A DNA stretch of 64,000 nt from Temnopleurus reevesii (GCA_036244855.1 BQKZ01001333.1:13749-77748), one strand, 5' to 3'. Positions 48,606-60,938 are shown, counted from the first letter of the stretch. Program-made: numbers and translations. Notes: generated by a model not told the origin, from the letters alone.

Positions 48606-49504
48606 GTGAGTTGGTTTTAGCAGTCATAGATACTTCTGTTTACAAATACATTCTCATCTAGACTTAGGATGAGCAAGAACCTTCGACAATGGACATTTAT
48701 TTGTTACGTAATGGGATCGCTAGCGTGTGGATTCCATTGTCATCTGAATAACATTCTTTTAATATTTTTCTACTTTGATGTCATGATGGTCACCGCCGAT
48801 CAGGCTGTAGGGGGAATCAAGAAGTCTGTTCTCATATATTGAAATTTAACATATTGTGTGCGCAGAAGGCAATAAATCAATTACATCCTGAAAAACCAAT
48901 GTGCAGTTCTTATTTACGACGAACTCCTTTAGTTCCATGTGTTTTACTTTGGAAAGGGTGTATATATTTCAATAATAAGGCTGGATAGTGAGTGGATGAC
49001 TATCGCTTATGATCCAATTTTTTCAGAATTCCTCATACTTTTCCAGAGATGCAAGATACATAGCATATATTGGTCATAAGTCTCTCAGCGTTACTGGGGT
49101 CATCATGTGTGTCCGGGATTTTCCGGTTCTGATAAAAGCATATTTTTTATCATAAAAGCGTCTGCTTTGCAATTTTGCTGCTCCATATCTGAAGGATGTT
49201 GATTGAAAGTTTTATTCTAAAACAGGACATCTGCAAACTAAAACCAAGATAGGGAAAGATGTTCCTTTGTCAATGAACAAATGTACATAAGTGCTTTAAT
49301 TGTCAAATCAGGAATTAGCAAATAATTTTTGCAATGAATATCTTTTTCTTTTAAAACTAAAATATTGTGTTAATGGTCATTGCCCAATCTTTTTTGCATA
49401 ATATTGAATTTAAATATGTTTACTGGGGCAATGAATCTGTAGATGAAAAGTGGTGATTTTCTGAAAGAAAGCTGATTTCTATTTCCCCCAATATTTGTTC
49501 ACAG

Positions 49505-49575
49505 CGTTGCAATTGCACAGCCAAGCTTTGACCTGTATCAATATAAAGCTCCCGATGGAATGACTTTAGGAATGG
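49505..49575 (+). CDS. CACNA2D: Alpha2delta exon 22
   Basis: Acceptor tatttgttcacag, donor gtaagt; phase 2 in, phase 1 out. It begins SVAIAQPSFDLYQYKAP and corresponds to S-L-A-L-V-L-P-T-Y-S-F-Y-Y-I-K-A. Confidence 0.93.
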
Positions 49576-50301
49576 GTAAGTGTATCACTCTGTCTTTTTT
49601 AACACGAAATGTGAAATCTGGTACAAAGGTGATGGTGGGTTTTATTGACTCTTTTTCATATATGTGTTTATAAATTGAGAGTTGATTTGGAAATATAAAA
49701 AAATATAAAAAAATAAATATTTTTTTTTCAAATTCTTTAATTCATATGTCTGTATCACCCTAAGAATACTTTGTGTGTGATACCTTGCTTTTCTTCTGCT
49801 TCACTATATGGAATATTCCAGAACAAATCATTAAGAAAATGTTATATATTTACAGGACCAATAATGAGCATGTACCAGATTAATCGTGCTCCATTGGCAT
49901 GTACATGGTTATCATGCCAATTAGAGGCTTTGATTGTTTAATGTGCGCAAATTGAATTTCCATTGAATTTGTGTGTGTGGTTGCAAAATTAATAGCAACA
50001 GAGTCATAGATTAGCCATCTCTTGGTAGATTTTTCTCAAGAAAATTGCACCTACTTAAAATTAAATTCATTATTGAAACCCGTACTGTATTAAGCAAATA
50101 ATTTCACTGCAGACCACAAAGTAATTGAAATATCTTCAGCACAACCTCCAAAACTTACCCAGATATTTTGGATAAAGCTAGCAGTTTTAAGTATCCTTTT
50201 TTCAAAATCATATTCCTGACTAACATTCAATGAAAAACTAAAATTATGTTCAAATATTCACATGATTTCTGTTAAAGAATAATTTCCATTTCCTTTTCTA
50301 G

Positions 50302-50347
50302 ATCTAATGAATCTCATACTTCGGGATAACATTCTTGTTGCTCCATG
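50302..50347 (+). CDS. CACNA2D: Alpha2delta exon 23
   Basis: 46 nt, acceptor ttccttttctag, donor gtaagt; phase 1 in, phase 2 out. It reads DLMNLILRDNILVAPW. It corresponds to the Y-T-F-I-A-P-R-D-Y-C region. The splice phases of both neighbours require it. Confidence 0.88.
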
Positions 50348-50559
50348 GTAAGTTTATTCTTGAGATATAAATGCTATTTTGTATATTCTTCAAAAGGAAT
50401 ATTGCAAATTGAAATAAGAGTTTACTAACCTATGTGTAAATGGGTTTATTCCAGAGAATTTAATGCTTGATGAACTGGCAGGTCCCACTTAAAATTTGAG
50501 ATACAGTGTAGTTGGCTGATGGTGCTTCATGCGGAATTATATTTTTCAATGTAAAATCT

Positions 50560-50820
50560 TAATACACCATCAAAACAACTATTTTGTTGCGGAAGAAATG
50601 AAATGTCACCTGGGCTGAAAGTATTGCAAAATGTGGATGAATTTCTTGCTGAAAGAAATTTGTATTTTAATACTCCAGATTTGGGTGGGCAAGACACATG
50701 TTGGGAATTTTGGACAGATCAGCATCATGAAATAAAACCATTGTGTAAATTTATACAAGTGTGATAGTTTAAGCCAATGGGAAGATATCACATGGTTTAG
50801 AGCACAATGCTTCCACCTAA
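50560..50820 (-). mobile_element. Degenerate SINE
   Basis: On the - strand it contains TTTCAGCAAGAAATTCATCC, then ACATTTTGCAATACT and CCAGGTGAC. These match the body of the SINE at 62190-62465. Its head (GTGGAAGCATTGTGC) is eroded. Confidence 0.6.
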
Positions 50821-50862
50821 ATTAACATCTATTAATTGTATTACTTATCCATCTGTATACAG

Positions 50863-51044
50863 GGAGTTCTGTGAAGATTTTGTTGGCCGTGAATTCTTTG
50901 TAAAGCATGAAGCCGAAGAGGGGACAATGGATGCATCGGATACATTTGAAATAATAGATACAGATGATATTATACGAGCCATCCAGCTGGCTGTTAATAA
51001 AAGTGTTGGACTCTCGAGTGATAACAGCATTACACTTCAGACAT
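50863..51044 (+). CDS. CACNA2D: Alpha2delta exon 24
   Basis: 182 nt, the longest coding exon found, donor gtaagt; phase 2 in, phase 1 out. It starts EFCEDFVGREFF and ends DNSITLQT, with an acidic middle. It corresponds to D-Y-C-N-D-L to F-I-D-R-K-T-P-N-N-P-S in alpha2delta-1. The following Cys codon is split with the next exon. Confidence 0.94.
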
Positions 51045-51435
51045 GTAAGTTTAATAAATAAATTTTTAGATGTGTAATAACACAGGCCTAGTTTGTTCTT
51101 GGCCTATACGGCAAAGCATATTTAAAATCGAGTAATATTTCAACATGTTAAACTGTGAAAATCTAACAATATCTAATGTATATCTCAGTAGTGAGTATTG
51201 GTTAAGATTTTGACTCTGGATGATTTTATTTTTATTTTTGTCTAGCAGCCATTTTAATTATTCTTACATCACCAACTCTCATACATACGCCTTTTATATT
51301 CCATTAAATATTTGTCTGTTAAATGATTACATCAAAAGTAATATATAAGATCTGTATATCATTGTTGTTATTATTTGTTATTATATATTCTTGAATTATG
51401 TTATTTAATATGGTGTTAAATCTTATTTGAACCAG

Positions 51436-51529
51436 GTAATGATGAGATGGTGAGGAAACTTCTTGTTGATGCTGAGATAACAAATGGCCTAGCCTCTTAT
51501 TGGGCAACAAAAACTGATCGTATAAATGA
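51436..51529 (+). CDS. CACNA2D: Alpha2delta exon 25
   Basis: Phase 1 in, phase 2 out, acceptor gaaccag, donor gtaagt. It begins CNDEMVRKLLVDAEITNGLA and continues SYWATKTDRIN, matching C-N-A-D-L-I-N-R-V-L-L-D-A-G-F-T-N and Y-W-S-K-Q. Confidence 0.96.
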
Positions 51530-51904
51530 GTAAGTAGTACCTTTTATTTTGTTTTTCATGTCAAAATTCAATTAATGATAATTATATTGTTGGTAATACT
51601 GATAGATATACTGATAATAATGATAATAATGTTAATAAAGATTATAATGATAATAGAAATAGAAATAGAAGTATATAAAGAGATATTAGATTGGGCTTAC
51701 ATAACCACCAGGTGGGTGCTCAAGGTGCTTAAAGTTTAATTTACTGAATACAATTTAGTAATTAAATAAAATATTGATACTTAATGACAAGGATTAGTTA
51801 CATATTTTGTATATGATGATTGTATGTGTTTTAAAATGATATGAATTCAATCAACCAAACAAATAAGAAATTGAAATGCATATTACATTTTGTTTTTATT
51901 GCAG

Positions 51905-51967
51905 TAATGGCATCAATCTTGTATTGGTTGCAACTCAAGGTGGTCTTACAACAGTCTATCCTTCTGA
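51905..51967 (+). CDS. CACNA2D: Alpha2delta exon 26
   Basis: Phase 2 in and out, acceptor gtttttattgcag, donor gtaagt. GINLVLVATQGGLTTVYPSE matches V-K-A-R-F-V-V-T-D-G-G-I-T-R-V-Y-P-K-E. Confidence 0.97.
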
Positions 51968-52465
51968 GTAAGTACTGTATTTTAACTCATTTGATCAGAA
52001 AGGGAGGGAGTATTTTTCAATTTCTCATAGTAAAAATTGGAATATTATATCATGTCTGCAAATCTGACATCCACACTACTATAAAGAGTATCCACATGTG
52101 AAATTATCACATTAGGATATTTTTCAAACTGCTCCTACCAATAGATAAAAAGTTTGAAATCAGAAATGTGTGTCAACAATATTGAGGTATTTACATAATT
52201 TACGGTTGATTTAACGTTATTTTCTCTTACTGAAAAGATCTTATTTGGAAAAATATGTCATTATTCAAATGGAACGAAAGTAGTAATTGATATTTTTTTA
52301 ATTTATGAAATTGAGGAAATAAAAGAATCATCCTTTATTGATTCTCAATCATTAGATAACATCTGCTTTGAGCATAGAAATTAAGACAGATTTATGTTTA
52401 TAGAGATCTGTTAGCAGATTTGAACATACTACACCATTGTACATTATATGTTTGTTTTCTTGTAG

Positions 52466-52584
52466 AATCATATCAACTTGGACAGAAGAAGAGAAGTTCA
52501 ATATGAGAGACCCCTGGGAACAAAGCTATTACCAACGCAGTCTTTATACTGATAGATATGTTTTCTCTGTACCATACAACAATG
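52466..52584 (+). CDS. CACNA2D: Alpha2delta exon 27
   Basis: Phase 2 in, phase 1 out, acceptor gttttcttgtag, donor gtaaga. It contains QSYYQRSLYTDRYVFSVPYN, matching [21 protein letters not shown], one of the best conserved family blocks. Confidence 0.97.
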
Positions 52585-53234
52585 GTAAGATCTACCTCAA
52601 TCTAAGTTTGTTTGAAAGATTCTGTAGTTGACAGAAATTGAAGAAACAAGTTTGATGATCCACTTTCTATATATGAAGATGGTGATATTCACCAAATTGT
52701 TATTACCCGCAAGCGATTGGTTGAGCTGAATCGCAATTCTTTCAGGATCTTTCAGCTTTCTTTCTCAGGGGCTCATAGCACAGTCATGCGACTATGACAG
52801 GGTTTAGGAAACTCAAGTCAATGGGATGCTGTTGATGTTTTAGAGAAGCAGAACACAGAACATAAGGAATTGAGCATGATTTGAGTTTTTACCACTGAGA
52901 GCTTCAACCAAAGCCATTTTGTGGCTTGCTCATAATTATATTATAGTCTGTCTGACTGAAATGTGACTGGTTACACCCGACTGGTCACACCTTGACCAAT
53001 GTGACTGGTCACATCCATGTGACACCAGTCACACTTCATTTGTGCAATGATCCCCTGCCACCCCAAAAATAATAATAAGAGGGGAAAAAAAACAAATGAA
53101 TAAAAATAAATCACTATGTTAAAAAGAAGTAAATAAATAATTTAACAAAAATAGACCATGGTTTCACAAATCAAATTATAGCATACACTTCTTCCAATTC
53201 ATTTACTGGTGTGATTTTTTTTCTTTCACCCAAG

Positions 53235-53324
53235 GAGAAGGACAAATTGGAAGCATGACAGAGTTCCGTTCAAACATCACCATCAGTAAAGCAGTGACTG
53301 TTAATAGCCCGGCTGTACCTGCTG
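53235..53324 (+). CDS. CACNA2D: Alpha2delta exon 28 (end of alpha2)
   Basis: Acceptor tttctttcacccaag, donor gtaaga; phase 1 in and out. It contains GSMTEFRSNITISKAVTV, matching E-S-G-I-M-V-S-K-A-V-E-I. The alpha2/delta proteolytic boundary of the family lies just around this point; I cannot place the cut. Confidence 0.94.
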
Positions 53325-54062
53325 GTAAGACAAAACAAGCCTTGCAAAATGTTTTCCTTCTTTCATCATGTGTTGTGACCCAGGTCAGGATAAATTATTC
53401 AATATAAATGTACATGTAGTATGGAGACTGTCTGATTAAATTCCAATAGAATTCATAATATAATATATTTATTTATTCTCATTGAATGAGGGAAAGATTG
53501 CCAGGACAATAGATACAATTTGTGTCAGTATGATGGACTATTGATTTGAGATGTAAAATCTTTGAATATCTGTGAATATGCTTCAGTACAAGCAAATTTC
53601 AAAAAAAAAAAATCCTGTCTTATTTGAGTTGCTATTCATAAAGCTAAAAAATGAACCGTGAAAGTTTTGAAGCTATTTCAAATTATCTTAAAGCAGGTTC
53701 CTTCGATAACCGGACTTGATTTGGTACATATTGCTCAAACAATATGATAGAATTTTAGATTGACAAATGGGGGACACACATTGACTGAAATTACAATTGT
53801 AAGGAGCTATAATGTTTTGACTTATTAAAAATTTGATAGTAAATGCAGTTTACTCACTGATAACCTATTCAATCAATCAAAATGATATCCATTCAACCCT
53901 CACATACAATTGCAGTGACATGCATTTCATATACAGTACACTCAAGTCATTATGTTCATTATACAATAGTGTGATTGTATCCCACTGCTGCCACCATTGT
54001 TTACACATGTATGTATCGTTTCATAATTTCGTAATTTATATATTTTTCAATACACTATTCAG

Positions 54063-54121
54063 TTGTGATGGCCATGGTGGATCCAGCTTACTTCAATGAT
54101 ACATGGTTACTCACTACAGAG
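54063..54121 (+). CDS. CACNA2D: Alpha2delta exon 29 (around alpha2/delta boundary)
   Basis: Phase 1 in, phase 0 out, acceptor acactattcag, donor gtaagg. VVMAMVDPAYFNDTWLLTTE corresponds to V-V-G-I-K-I-D-V-N-S-W-I-E-N-F. It has a sequon N-D-T. Confidence 0.93.
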
Positions 54122-55679
54122 GTAAGGAAACATTTATTCAAAGTACAATTCATTCAGGTGTATTGTCAATAGATTAGAATTAATTGTAATAATAAGCATT
54201 TATTCAATTTTATCATACATCAAATTATAATTTGTTATTATGAATAACATAACACATCTATTTTCCTCAAAGCAACTAAAAATCAAAGGACATCATACAA
54301 CATAAATGAATCAGAAATTCATGAGATTAAAAAAAGATGTGTCTCTCATTCCTTCATGAAATTGAAGATTATTTTTGTATTACAAATGAAAATTAATTCC
54401 GGTACTTAGAGGCTGGTACAGCAAATGTCCTTTCCTCAGCCAGTGAGTGAGTAATCGATAAGTGAGAAAAGTAGGATCATGGGTAGATCATTTGATAGAA
54501 TTTATCAAACAGTCATTTGAAAACTATTCTTTGTTATAGTGGAAGCCAATGTAGTGATTGTGATTTAAAGACTGACTGGAAGCAATGTTCCAGATAAACC
54601 TGAAATCAATCAGGCTGCCACTTTTGTAGTCAGTGCATGGGAATCAATTGATTCAAGGGAATATTTGATAAAAGACCATTTCCAAAATTGATGTGAGATG
54701 CAAGAACCAAAGAGCACACAGCAATAGGACATGTGGACTGATTGATATATCGTCAAATTCTAATGGAGAGACAGCAATGCAGAATTTTATCTTTCAATCA
54801 TTTAGGTATAACTAGGAATACACTTAAGCATGAATTGTCTGCTGTAAAGAATGCATTCAGAATAATTTAATGATGATATCTCAGATAGATGACAATGGTT
54901 CCTTGGATAATGTTCTGAAGGTGATCCAGGTTGGGTTGACATCGCCAGATTCCAGTAGCTGGAGTTAGAATGTTGCAGATGAATTACTGTAGTTGCGCTG
55001 GCGAAGATTGAAGTATTTGCAGTGAGATAAAGTCATGAAAGCATTAGTTAAGCTGTATGTTTAATTTCCGATTTATCCATCTGTGGTAACGGAGGGAAAT
55101 AATGCAAAAAGGATTGTTTTACCTTGGTCTTGGGCGCCCATCTAGGTGATCTAATCCAGCACAAGATATCTGCAAAGGTTACAAGCATGCGGTGATAACG
55201 TAATGTAGGCGTGTCCGGTAGGGTGTGCGGTAAGTGGTGAAGTGCGATGTGGAGTCTGTAGAAGTGTGCGAGCTCTCTTGGATGCGTCCCTCCCTCTTGT
55301 TCCTATTGGTTGATACTAGTCACATGGTATGGTCTTACTTTTGAGTGGTTGGCAGTTGTGTCTTTCTGCGGTCTTTTGGATCTGGTTGATTTGTTTTGCT
55401 TTGGGGATTTGACCGCTATTAATTTTGCTGGTGGTGACTGATCACCATACATCAATAAATTGTCGTGCCAAACATTGTGTAAAGAATGTCTGACTCTGGC
55501 CAAATCATTGGGTACATATTTCTTTGTTGATGATGCAAACCAAACATTGTCTGACTTGGAGCAACATGCTTAGTCTGAACTGCTGTAGATTGATCCCCTC
55601 ATACTGTGCTTCCTGTCTATGACCTGCCTGTCTTGGGATCTCTGGAGAAGCAGACATCCTTTTAACCTTGGCTTTGAAT

Positions 55680-56130
55680 GAGGAATGGAAGTTTTCTCAA
55701 ATAAAATTCAGTTAAAGAGCTTCCACACAATATTGTTAATTCCCTCTAGAGGTCTGGCATTGCTGAAAATAAAAAGTACTTTATCTTCTTCAAAGATCTC
55801 TATGCATCGCTGTGCTGTGTTCGCCAGGAATCCTTTATAGCACCCTGTTTTCATTGCCTATAGTGCCATAGTATGATGCACCAGACGAACATCAGGGGTA
55901 ATGGCTAAGGTAACTTTCAAATTTCTGCCACGTTTCCTGCATACTACTCAACGAACTGGCTGACCTCGAGTAGCATGTGTGACAAGTTCAAAAGTTAAGC
56001 CCATACTCATCAGTGACAACAAGCTTCCCAAGTACCCCTTCCTCCATAAGCCCGTGTATGTAGGTTGTGTGGTTGTCCAATAATCGTTCTCTTCTGTCTG
56101 TATACACGTATAACCATCAAAGGTTATTTT
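55680..56130 (-). pseudogene. IS630-like (Tc1/mariner superfamily) transposase relic, unit 1
   Basis: On the - strand it reads, with stops and frame changes, a Y-x-x-x-x-M-E-E-G block, then VVTDEYGLNF and QTRHT-like residues, then KVLFIFSNARPLEG. This order resembles the DDE domain of IS630-related transposases: the first catalytic Asp in T-D-E, and the D-N-A-R-P-H block with the second Asp now Ser. It is dead: stops interrupt the frame. It is the most complete of three related units. Confidence 0.6.
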
Positions 56131-56384
56131 AAGCTGTTTGTGCTTACATACAGTTTATTCAATTACAATTAGCCATAAAATTTATATAGCTATCATTACA
56201 GTTTAGTTACTTCGTGCTTTAAATAATGCACAAAAGATTGAACAAGCAAACAGAAATCATGAAGTATAAGACGTGCTAAGAAAATATAAGATTATCATCA
56301 TCATCATCATCATTATAAGATTATACATACCGCCAATGGCATAGGAAATGACTAGAAATATGAAAGTGCAAAAACGATGCTTCC

Positions 56385-56660
56385 AAAATGGCTTTCAGTT
56401 GTTGAATTTGGCCAGGGGTTGGTTGTATATGATAAGCCAATTGACTTCCCTGAGAGCCTGAATATATGTGTGATGAGTCTGAAAATTGAAACCATCTGTT
56501 TCAATAGAGATGGGCATCCCAACTACATGTATGCCTTCCTCCATGAACCACTGTGTGTAGTTTGCCTGGTTGTCCAACCCTTGCTGTCTTCTGCAAGTTT
56601 GCTCATCTTGAACATTTCATCTAAGGTCTATGAAATGATGTTTGTGCTTGCACAATTTTA
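56385..56660 (-). pseudogene. Transposase relic, unit 2
   Basis: The - strand frame keeps NYTQWFMEEGIHVVGMPIS, ETDGFNFQTHHTYIQ and LAKFNN before a stop. It covers only the region around the first catalytic Asp, with Glu replaced by Gly (T-D-G). It is a diverged duplicate of unit 1, about 497 bp away. Confidence 0.6.
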
Positions 56661-56929
56661 CACAGCATTTATATACCACTAACTCCAGTTAAAGTTCTTA
56701 GCAATTTACATAATAAATGTACATAGGGGAGATATCAGACATTATCCACTAAAACATACATACCGTTTACAGAAGCTTTGCAAACTCAAACAAACAGAAA
56801 TCATGAGTCAAAGACATAATATGTACCTGTGAGAATAAATGTAATGGCATAATTGCATGGAAAATATGTTTCAGAATATAAACAGAACAAAATGGACAAA
56901 ACCATTTTCGGTTGTTGAATTTTGGTCAC

Positions 56930-57190
56930 GTGTTTGGCAGCCATGATGAGCTCTGGAGTTCAAACTTTGAAGACACATTCATCTGTGAAGGCAGCGTACC
57001 CAACTATCCCTTCCTCTAGCAATCACTGTGTATTGTTCTTCTGGTTGTCCGGACACTCGCTATCTTCTTCCAGCTTGCCAGTGTAAGACATTCCATATGT
57101 GGTCTGTGATATTGTGCGTGTGCTTACATTCGGTTTGTGCAGAAATGATGCTTCCAAATCCATCTTCAGTTTATTTTATAATGGCTAAGG
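56930..57190 (-). pseudogene. Transposase relic, unit 3
   Basis: The - strand reads KLEEDSECPDNQKN, a stop, LLEEGIVGYAAFTDECVFKV, another stop, then TPELIMAAKHVTK. T-D-E is intact. It lies about 475 bp from unit 2 and shares the same flanking order. Confidence 0.58.
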
Positions 57191-58195
57191 GTGTGGCATC
57201 CTGGATGCTATGAAAATGATCTTTCATGTCCTAGTCCACATTTTCTTCTACATTGGTGCCCCAAATGAGTTCACTTTGGCATGTCCTTGAGTAGAGAGCA
57301 GAATACAAACCCCAGCCTGTAAAGATCCTTAGGTCCTTCCTATTTGGATTCTGTGCAAGAAGTGATTCCGTCCTCTATGAGAATGCAATTGGTGCCAAAA
57401 CCCATGTCAAGTGCGCACAAGCTTGGAATAAGTTATTCATTCTTACAAGCTTGATGGCATAACAAAATGGGCAATTGAAATTGCAAGAGGTCTAACCTGC
57501 ATGGGTTAATGAAATGTTTTGAATTGAAGGTTGAACCTTGAGAGATTGATTGTACTGTTTGGATCGCATTAAATTTATGCATAGACCATTGTTCAGGAAG
57601 ACCATTTTTCCAACATAAGAGTGTATATGTTTTCATATAAAATGAATTTATGCTCATTTGGGGCACCTGGTTTGAGGAATATCTGGCGCTTATTTTGAAG
57701 AGGACATGGAATACTTCTGAGAACTTGTAATCAGCTTCTTTTGGATCAATTAATCCATTGCACAGATAAATACATGTACTGTTTCTCATAAGGAAAATTG
57801 ATCCTTATCAAGATCAGACCAATAGGTATATCATATGTACCAATTTTAGAAGTGCAGAATAGTGAAAGTATCAACATTCATCACAGTGACTGGAATGTTT
57901 TCAAATGGTAATCATATCAATTCTGAAATTATAAGTGATATTCAAAAAGTGATGTATTTCTGTCAAATTCATGGAGGAGGAAAGCAATATGTTTGCTGAG
58001 TTTGTGGTTATTAGTCACCAAAGACGAATTATAATTGTGATTTTTATTCCTGATCACAATATGTATGAAATTTAATCTGCCGTAGATGGTTTGAAGTTGA
58101 CCTTGCAGTCCGTTATCCTGTCAGATAAATCCTTCAAAGGATTCTGGTGATTTGATAATCTTCAAGATTTGATTTATGTTTTTTTTTATGTCCAG

Positions 58196-58237
58196 GGATT
58201 CAACAACCGTACTTGGGAGTTCTCATGTGCTAATTTG
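58196..58237 (+). CDS. CACNA2D: Alpha2delta exon 30 (delta)
   Basis: 14 codons, phase 0/0, acceptor tttttttatgtccag, donor gtgagt. GFNNRTWEFSCANL lies before the delta Cys-rich block, with a sequon N-R-T and one Cys, as in the vertebrate segment before C-D-C-K-R. Confidence 0.88.
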
Positions 58238-58740
58238 GTGAGTACAAAATTATTCAATTATTAACTTTTATTACTATCCTAAATTTAGAAACAAATTTGT
58301 TCAAAGAAAAATCTGCCATGAAGTATGTTGTGTGAAACGGTCATATTGCTTGAAATAGATGGACTAAGTTATCTGGCTACTCCTTGATCATCAGTTGTTT
58401 TGCTTAAAACGTTGTCCTAAATAGACTTTAGTTGTGGTGCCATTCACCAGACTTTTATGTTTTGGAATCCTTGTTGGTTGTTATACAGAATATGCCATTA
58501 GAATATTGGGTTTCTCGCAGTAAGTTGAAACATCTTCCATAGCATCTATAATCGACTTACACTAAAAGAAGCATAATGCGTACATAACAACTGAGAAATT
58601 AAGAATAGTCAGGCAGACATCTTTCAGTATTTGCTTTCTAACTTGACCACAAAATGACCACTCAAGTCCCACATGCACTATGTCAGAAAATATATATTTT
58701 TTCACCTTCTTCACCAAAAAATAATTTTTCTTTACATCAG

Positions 58741-58812
58741 GAGCTAAGATGTTACTTCCTCGATGATGGTGGTTTCATTATCGCTACAAACCAGATTTAT
58801 GAACAGGATGAG
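58741..58812 (+). CDS. CACNA2D: Alpha2delta exon 31 (delta)
   Basis: 24 codons, phase 0/0, acceptor tttctttacatcag, donor gtaagg. It begins ELRCYFLDDGGFIIATNQIY, matching D-C-V-I-L-D-D-G-G-F-L-L-M-A-N, a strong family block. Confidence 0.97.
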
Positions 58813-59409
58813 GTAAGGAATAACACCGCAAATTTTTGTTAAGATAATGGTATGGTATGGTATGGTATTTATTTTCTGATTCAATAAAAACAAAAATACA
58901 AACAAAACGGATGATACAAATACATATATATATATACATTCTAAAAAAATATGAAACGGCTGGATATTCCATTCAGCAGTGCCAGGCACGACATTGCTTG
59001 TCTTCCATAGGATCCAGATGAATATTGAAAAGAAGAAGTAGGAGAAGAAGATGAAGAAAGAGAAGAAGTAGAAGAAGAACTAGGTAATAATACATTGACA
59101 AACATACAAGATAACAATAAAAGAAACAATATAATCAAAATTACAGAAATTATTGTAATCCTAACATTTATGTGACAATTCGCAATATATACATTTGTTA
59201 TTAGCTATTTTATAATGTTATTTAGGGGCTGTGATTTGTTAAATTTCTATGGTACAGACAAACTTTCAAGTGCAGAATGTTGTTGAGTAAAAGAGGAATC
59301 TATGAACAGATTGGGCAAGGAGTGTTACATGTATTTTTAACATGTGTGTGTTAAATCAAACTGATTCAAATTTCAATTTAAAAAATCTCCTTTCTTTGTT
59401 CTTCCATAG

Positions 59410-59480
59410 GTTGGACGTTTCTTTGGTGAAACTGATGGTGATATAATGACTGAACTTCAAGATAAAGGAGTTTATGAACT
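59410..59480 (+). CDS. CACNA2D: Alpha2delta exon 32 (delta)
   Basis: Phase 0 in, phase 2 out, acceptor ttgttcttccatag, donor gtaagt. VGRFFGETDGDIMTELQDKG matches I-G-R-F-F-G-E-I-D-P-S-L-M. Confidence 0.97.
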
Positions 59481-59719
59481 GTAAGTATCTTTTCTTTATT
59501 AGTCTATCAGTGTACACACTACCTTAAGTATTGGTTAAATTTTTTTTGAAGATCTATTATTTACCTAGGGTAGCCACTTTCAGCTGTAAACTGTTCTTCC
59601 AGCAGACCCAGCATATAAATATAAAGTTATATTGGTAATAATTCTACGTCAAGGTAAAAATTTATAAATATATTGTGATAATCAACACCTTTGGATCCAA
59701 AATTTTCTCTGAATTTCAG

Positions 59720-59798
59720 GAAGTGGATGTATGACTACCAAGCAGCTTGTGAAAGAATGCCTCCTAGTGAAAGTGCTGGTGTCAGATCATGGTTTGTT
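59720..59798 (+). CDS. CACNA2D: Alpha2delta exon 33 (delta)
   Basis: Phase 2 in, phase 0 out, acceptor ctgaatttcag, donor gtaagt. It begins LKWMYDYQAACERMPPSES, matching S-Y-D-Y-Q-S-V-C-E-P. Confidence 0.96.
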
Positions 59799-60108
59799 GT
59801 AAGTACCCCGCAGCATTACTACTTAGCTAATACAGTATTTTATTTTGTGGAAATTGGATCGCATTAATCCCTAGATTTGTTTGTATCTCTAATTCTGTAT
59901 CAATCAGTACCCATTGATTTTTGATTATTTTTTTCAAGATTTATTTATCAATCAAATTATTACCATTGCTTGATTAGAGGGGGAGCAATTGTTTCATGAC
60001 ATAAAAATGGCTGCTCATAAGCCTCACTGAATGTAACATTTTGCACATGCATGTCAACCTCAAAACAGATCCATAATGTGATTTTGTGTGCAAAGTCAAT
60101 TCAATTTT

Positions 60109-60149
60109 TATGCCTCCGCCACCGTAAGTAAGGTGGTGACGAGGCATTA
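60109..60149. repeat. TATGCCTC palindrome, copy 2
   Basis: TATGCCTCCGCCACCGTAAG pairs with AAGGTGGTGACGAGGCATTA. It is better preserved than the copy at 31731-31770. Confidence 0.7.
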
Positions 60150-60452
60150 TTTTTCAATATTATTAATACTTAAAAATTCGGAAACAATTCATTTTAGCGC
60201 AATTATGCATGAAAATACTTCCAAAAAAGGCAAAAGCTTGAAAAAATCTGAAATACATAAGAAATTTTAAAAAGACCATTAAAGAACTGAAGAAATTGAA
60301 TGTTTAAGTACAATTCTTTTACATAGGATTGTTAGAAATGTTACAAGGAATATTTATGCCAAAAATTAGCATAATTAATAAGTTGAAAATAAACAATGCA
60401 TTTTTTATATGATAATGACATTTTGTATTTCATTATTTTCTTTTTCTTACAG

Positions 60453-60505
60453 CCAACACTCACAGATGTCTTCAATTTCAATGTTTGGTTTACAAGTGCA
60501 ATATG
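60453..60505 (+). CDS. CACNA2D: Alpha2delta exon 34 (delta)
   Basis: Phase 0 in, phase 2 out, acceptor ttctttttcttacag, donor gtgaga. PTLTDVFNFNVWFTSAIW matches P-S-V-A-D-I-L-Q-I-G-W-W-A-T-A-A-A-W. Confidence 0.96.
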
Positions 60506-60879
60506 GTGAGAACTTGCAAACATATATTGTGACAGTGCATTATAGAATTGAACCTTGATATAACAAAACCATCTTTATAACATGGTGATTTCCATGGCCC
60601 CAAGGACGGGATAAAACGGTCCTATGTATTTGTATCAGTTTTTACACACCAGCCAATCAGATAGTTGATAGACATTACATTTGATTCAACTTCACATTCC
60701 CCTGTTAAAGAGTTACGGTAATTTCAATTAGGGGAAAACCTTTATTTTTGCTAAGTATATTTTCCAATAAATGTAAAACTCTATTCTAGAATACTTAAAA
60801 ACAAAATACGAATCAAGAGCAAATGCAAAAATTGTCACTAACCTGTATAATAATTTTCATCTTCTCTCTGTTTGTACAG

Positions 60880-60938
60880 GTCATTTATCCGTCATGCATT
60901 GATGGATTTTTTTCTCTTTGGATGGACAGATGTATCAG
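60880..60938 (+). CDS. CACNA2D: Alpha2delta exon 35 (delta)
   Basis: Phase 2 in, phase 1 out, acceptor ctctgtttgtacag, donor gtaggt. SFIRHALMDFFLFGWTDVS is the hydrophobic segment equivalent to S-I-L-Q-Q-F-L-L-S-L-T-F-P. Confidence 0.94.

Larger units (their letters stand above)
54122..58195 (+). other. Intron 29-30
   Basis: 4.1 kb. Its centre and distal half carry the transposase relics at 55680-57190 on the - strand. The proximal part is AT-rich. The stretch 55100-55500 is unusually GC-rich and may be the degenerate 3' part of the same transposon, though I recognise no motif in it. Confidence 0.6.

Noticed and set aside
55303..55503. 66-codon - strand frame rich in Lys, Ser and Arg
   Set aside because: It lies downstream of the transposase relic without recognisable motif or splice context; could be transposon debris but cannot be supported as a gene.
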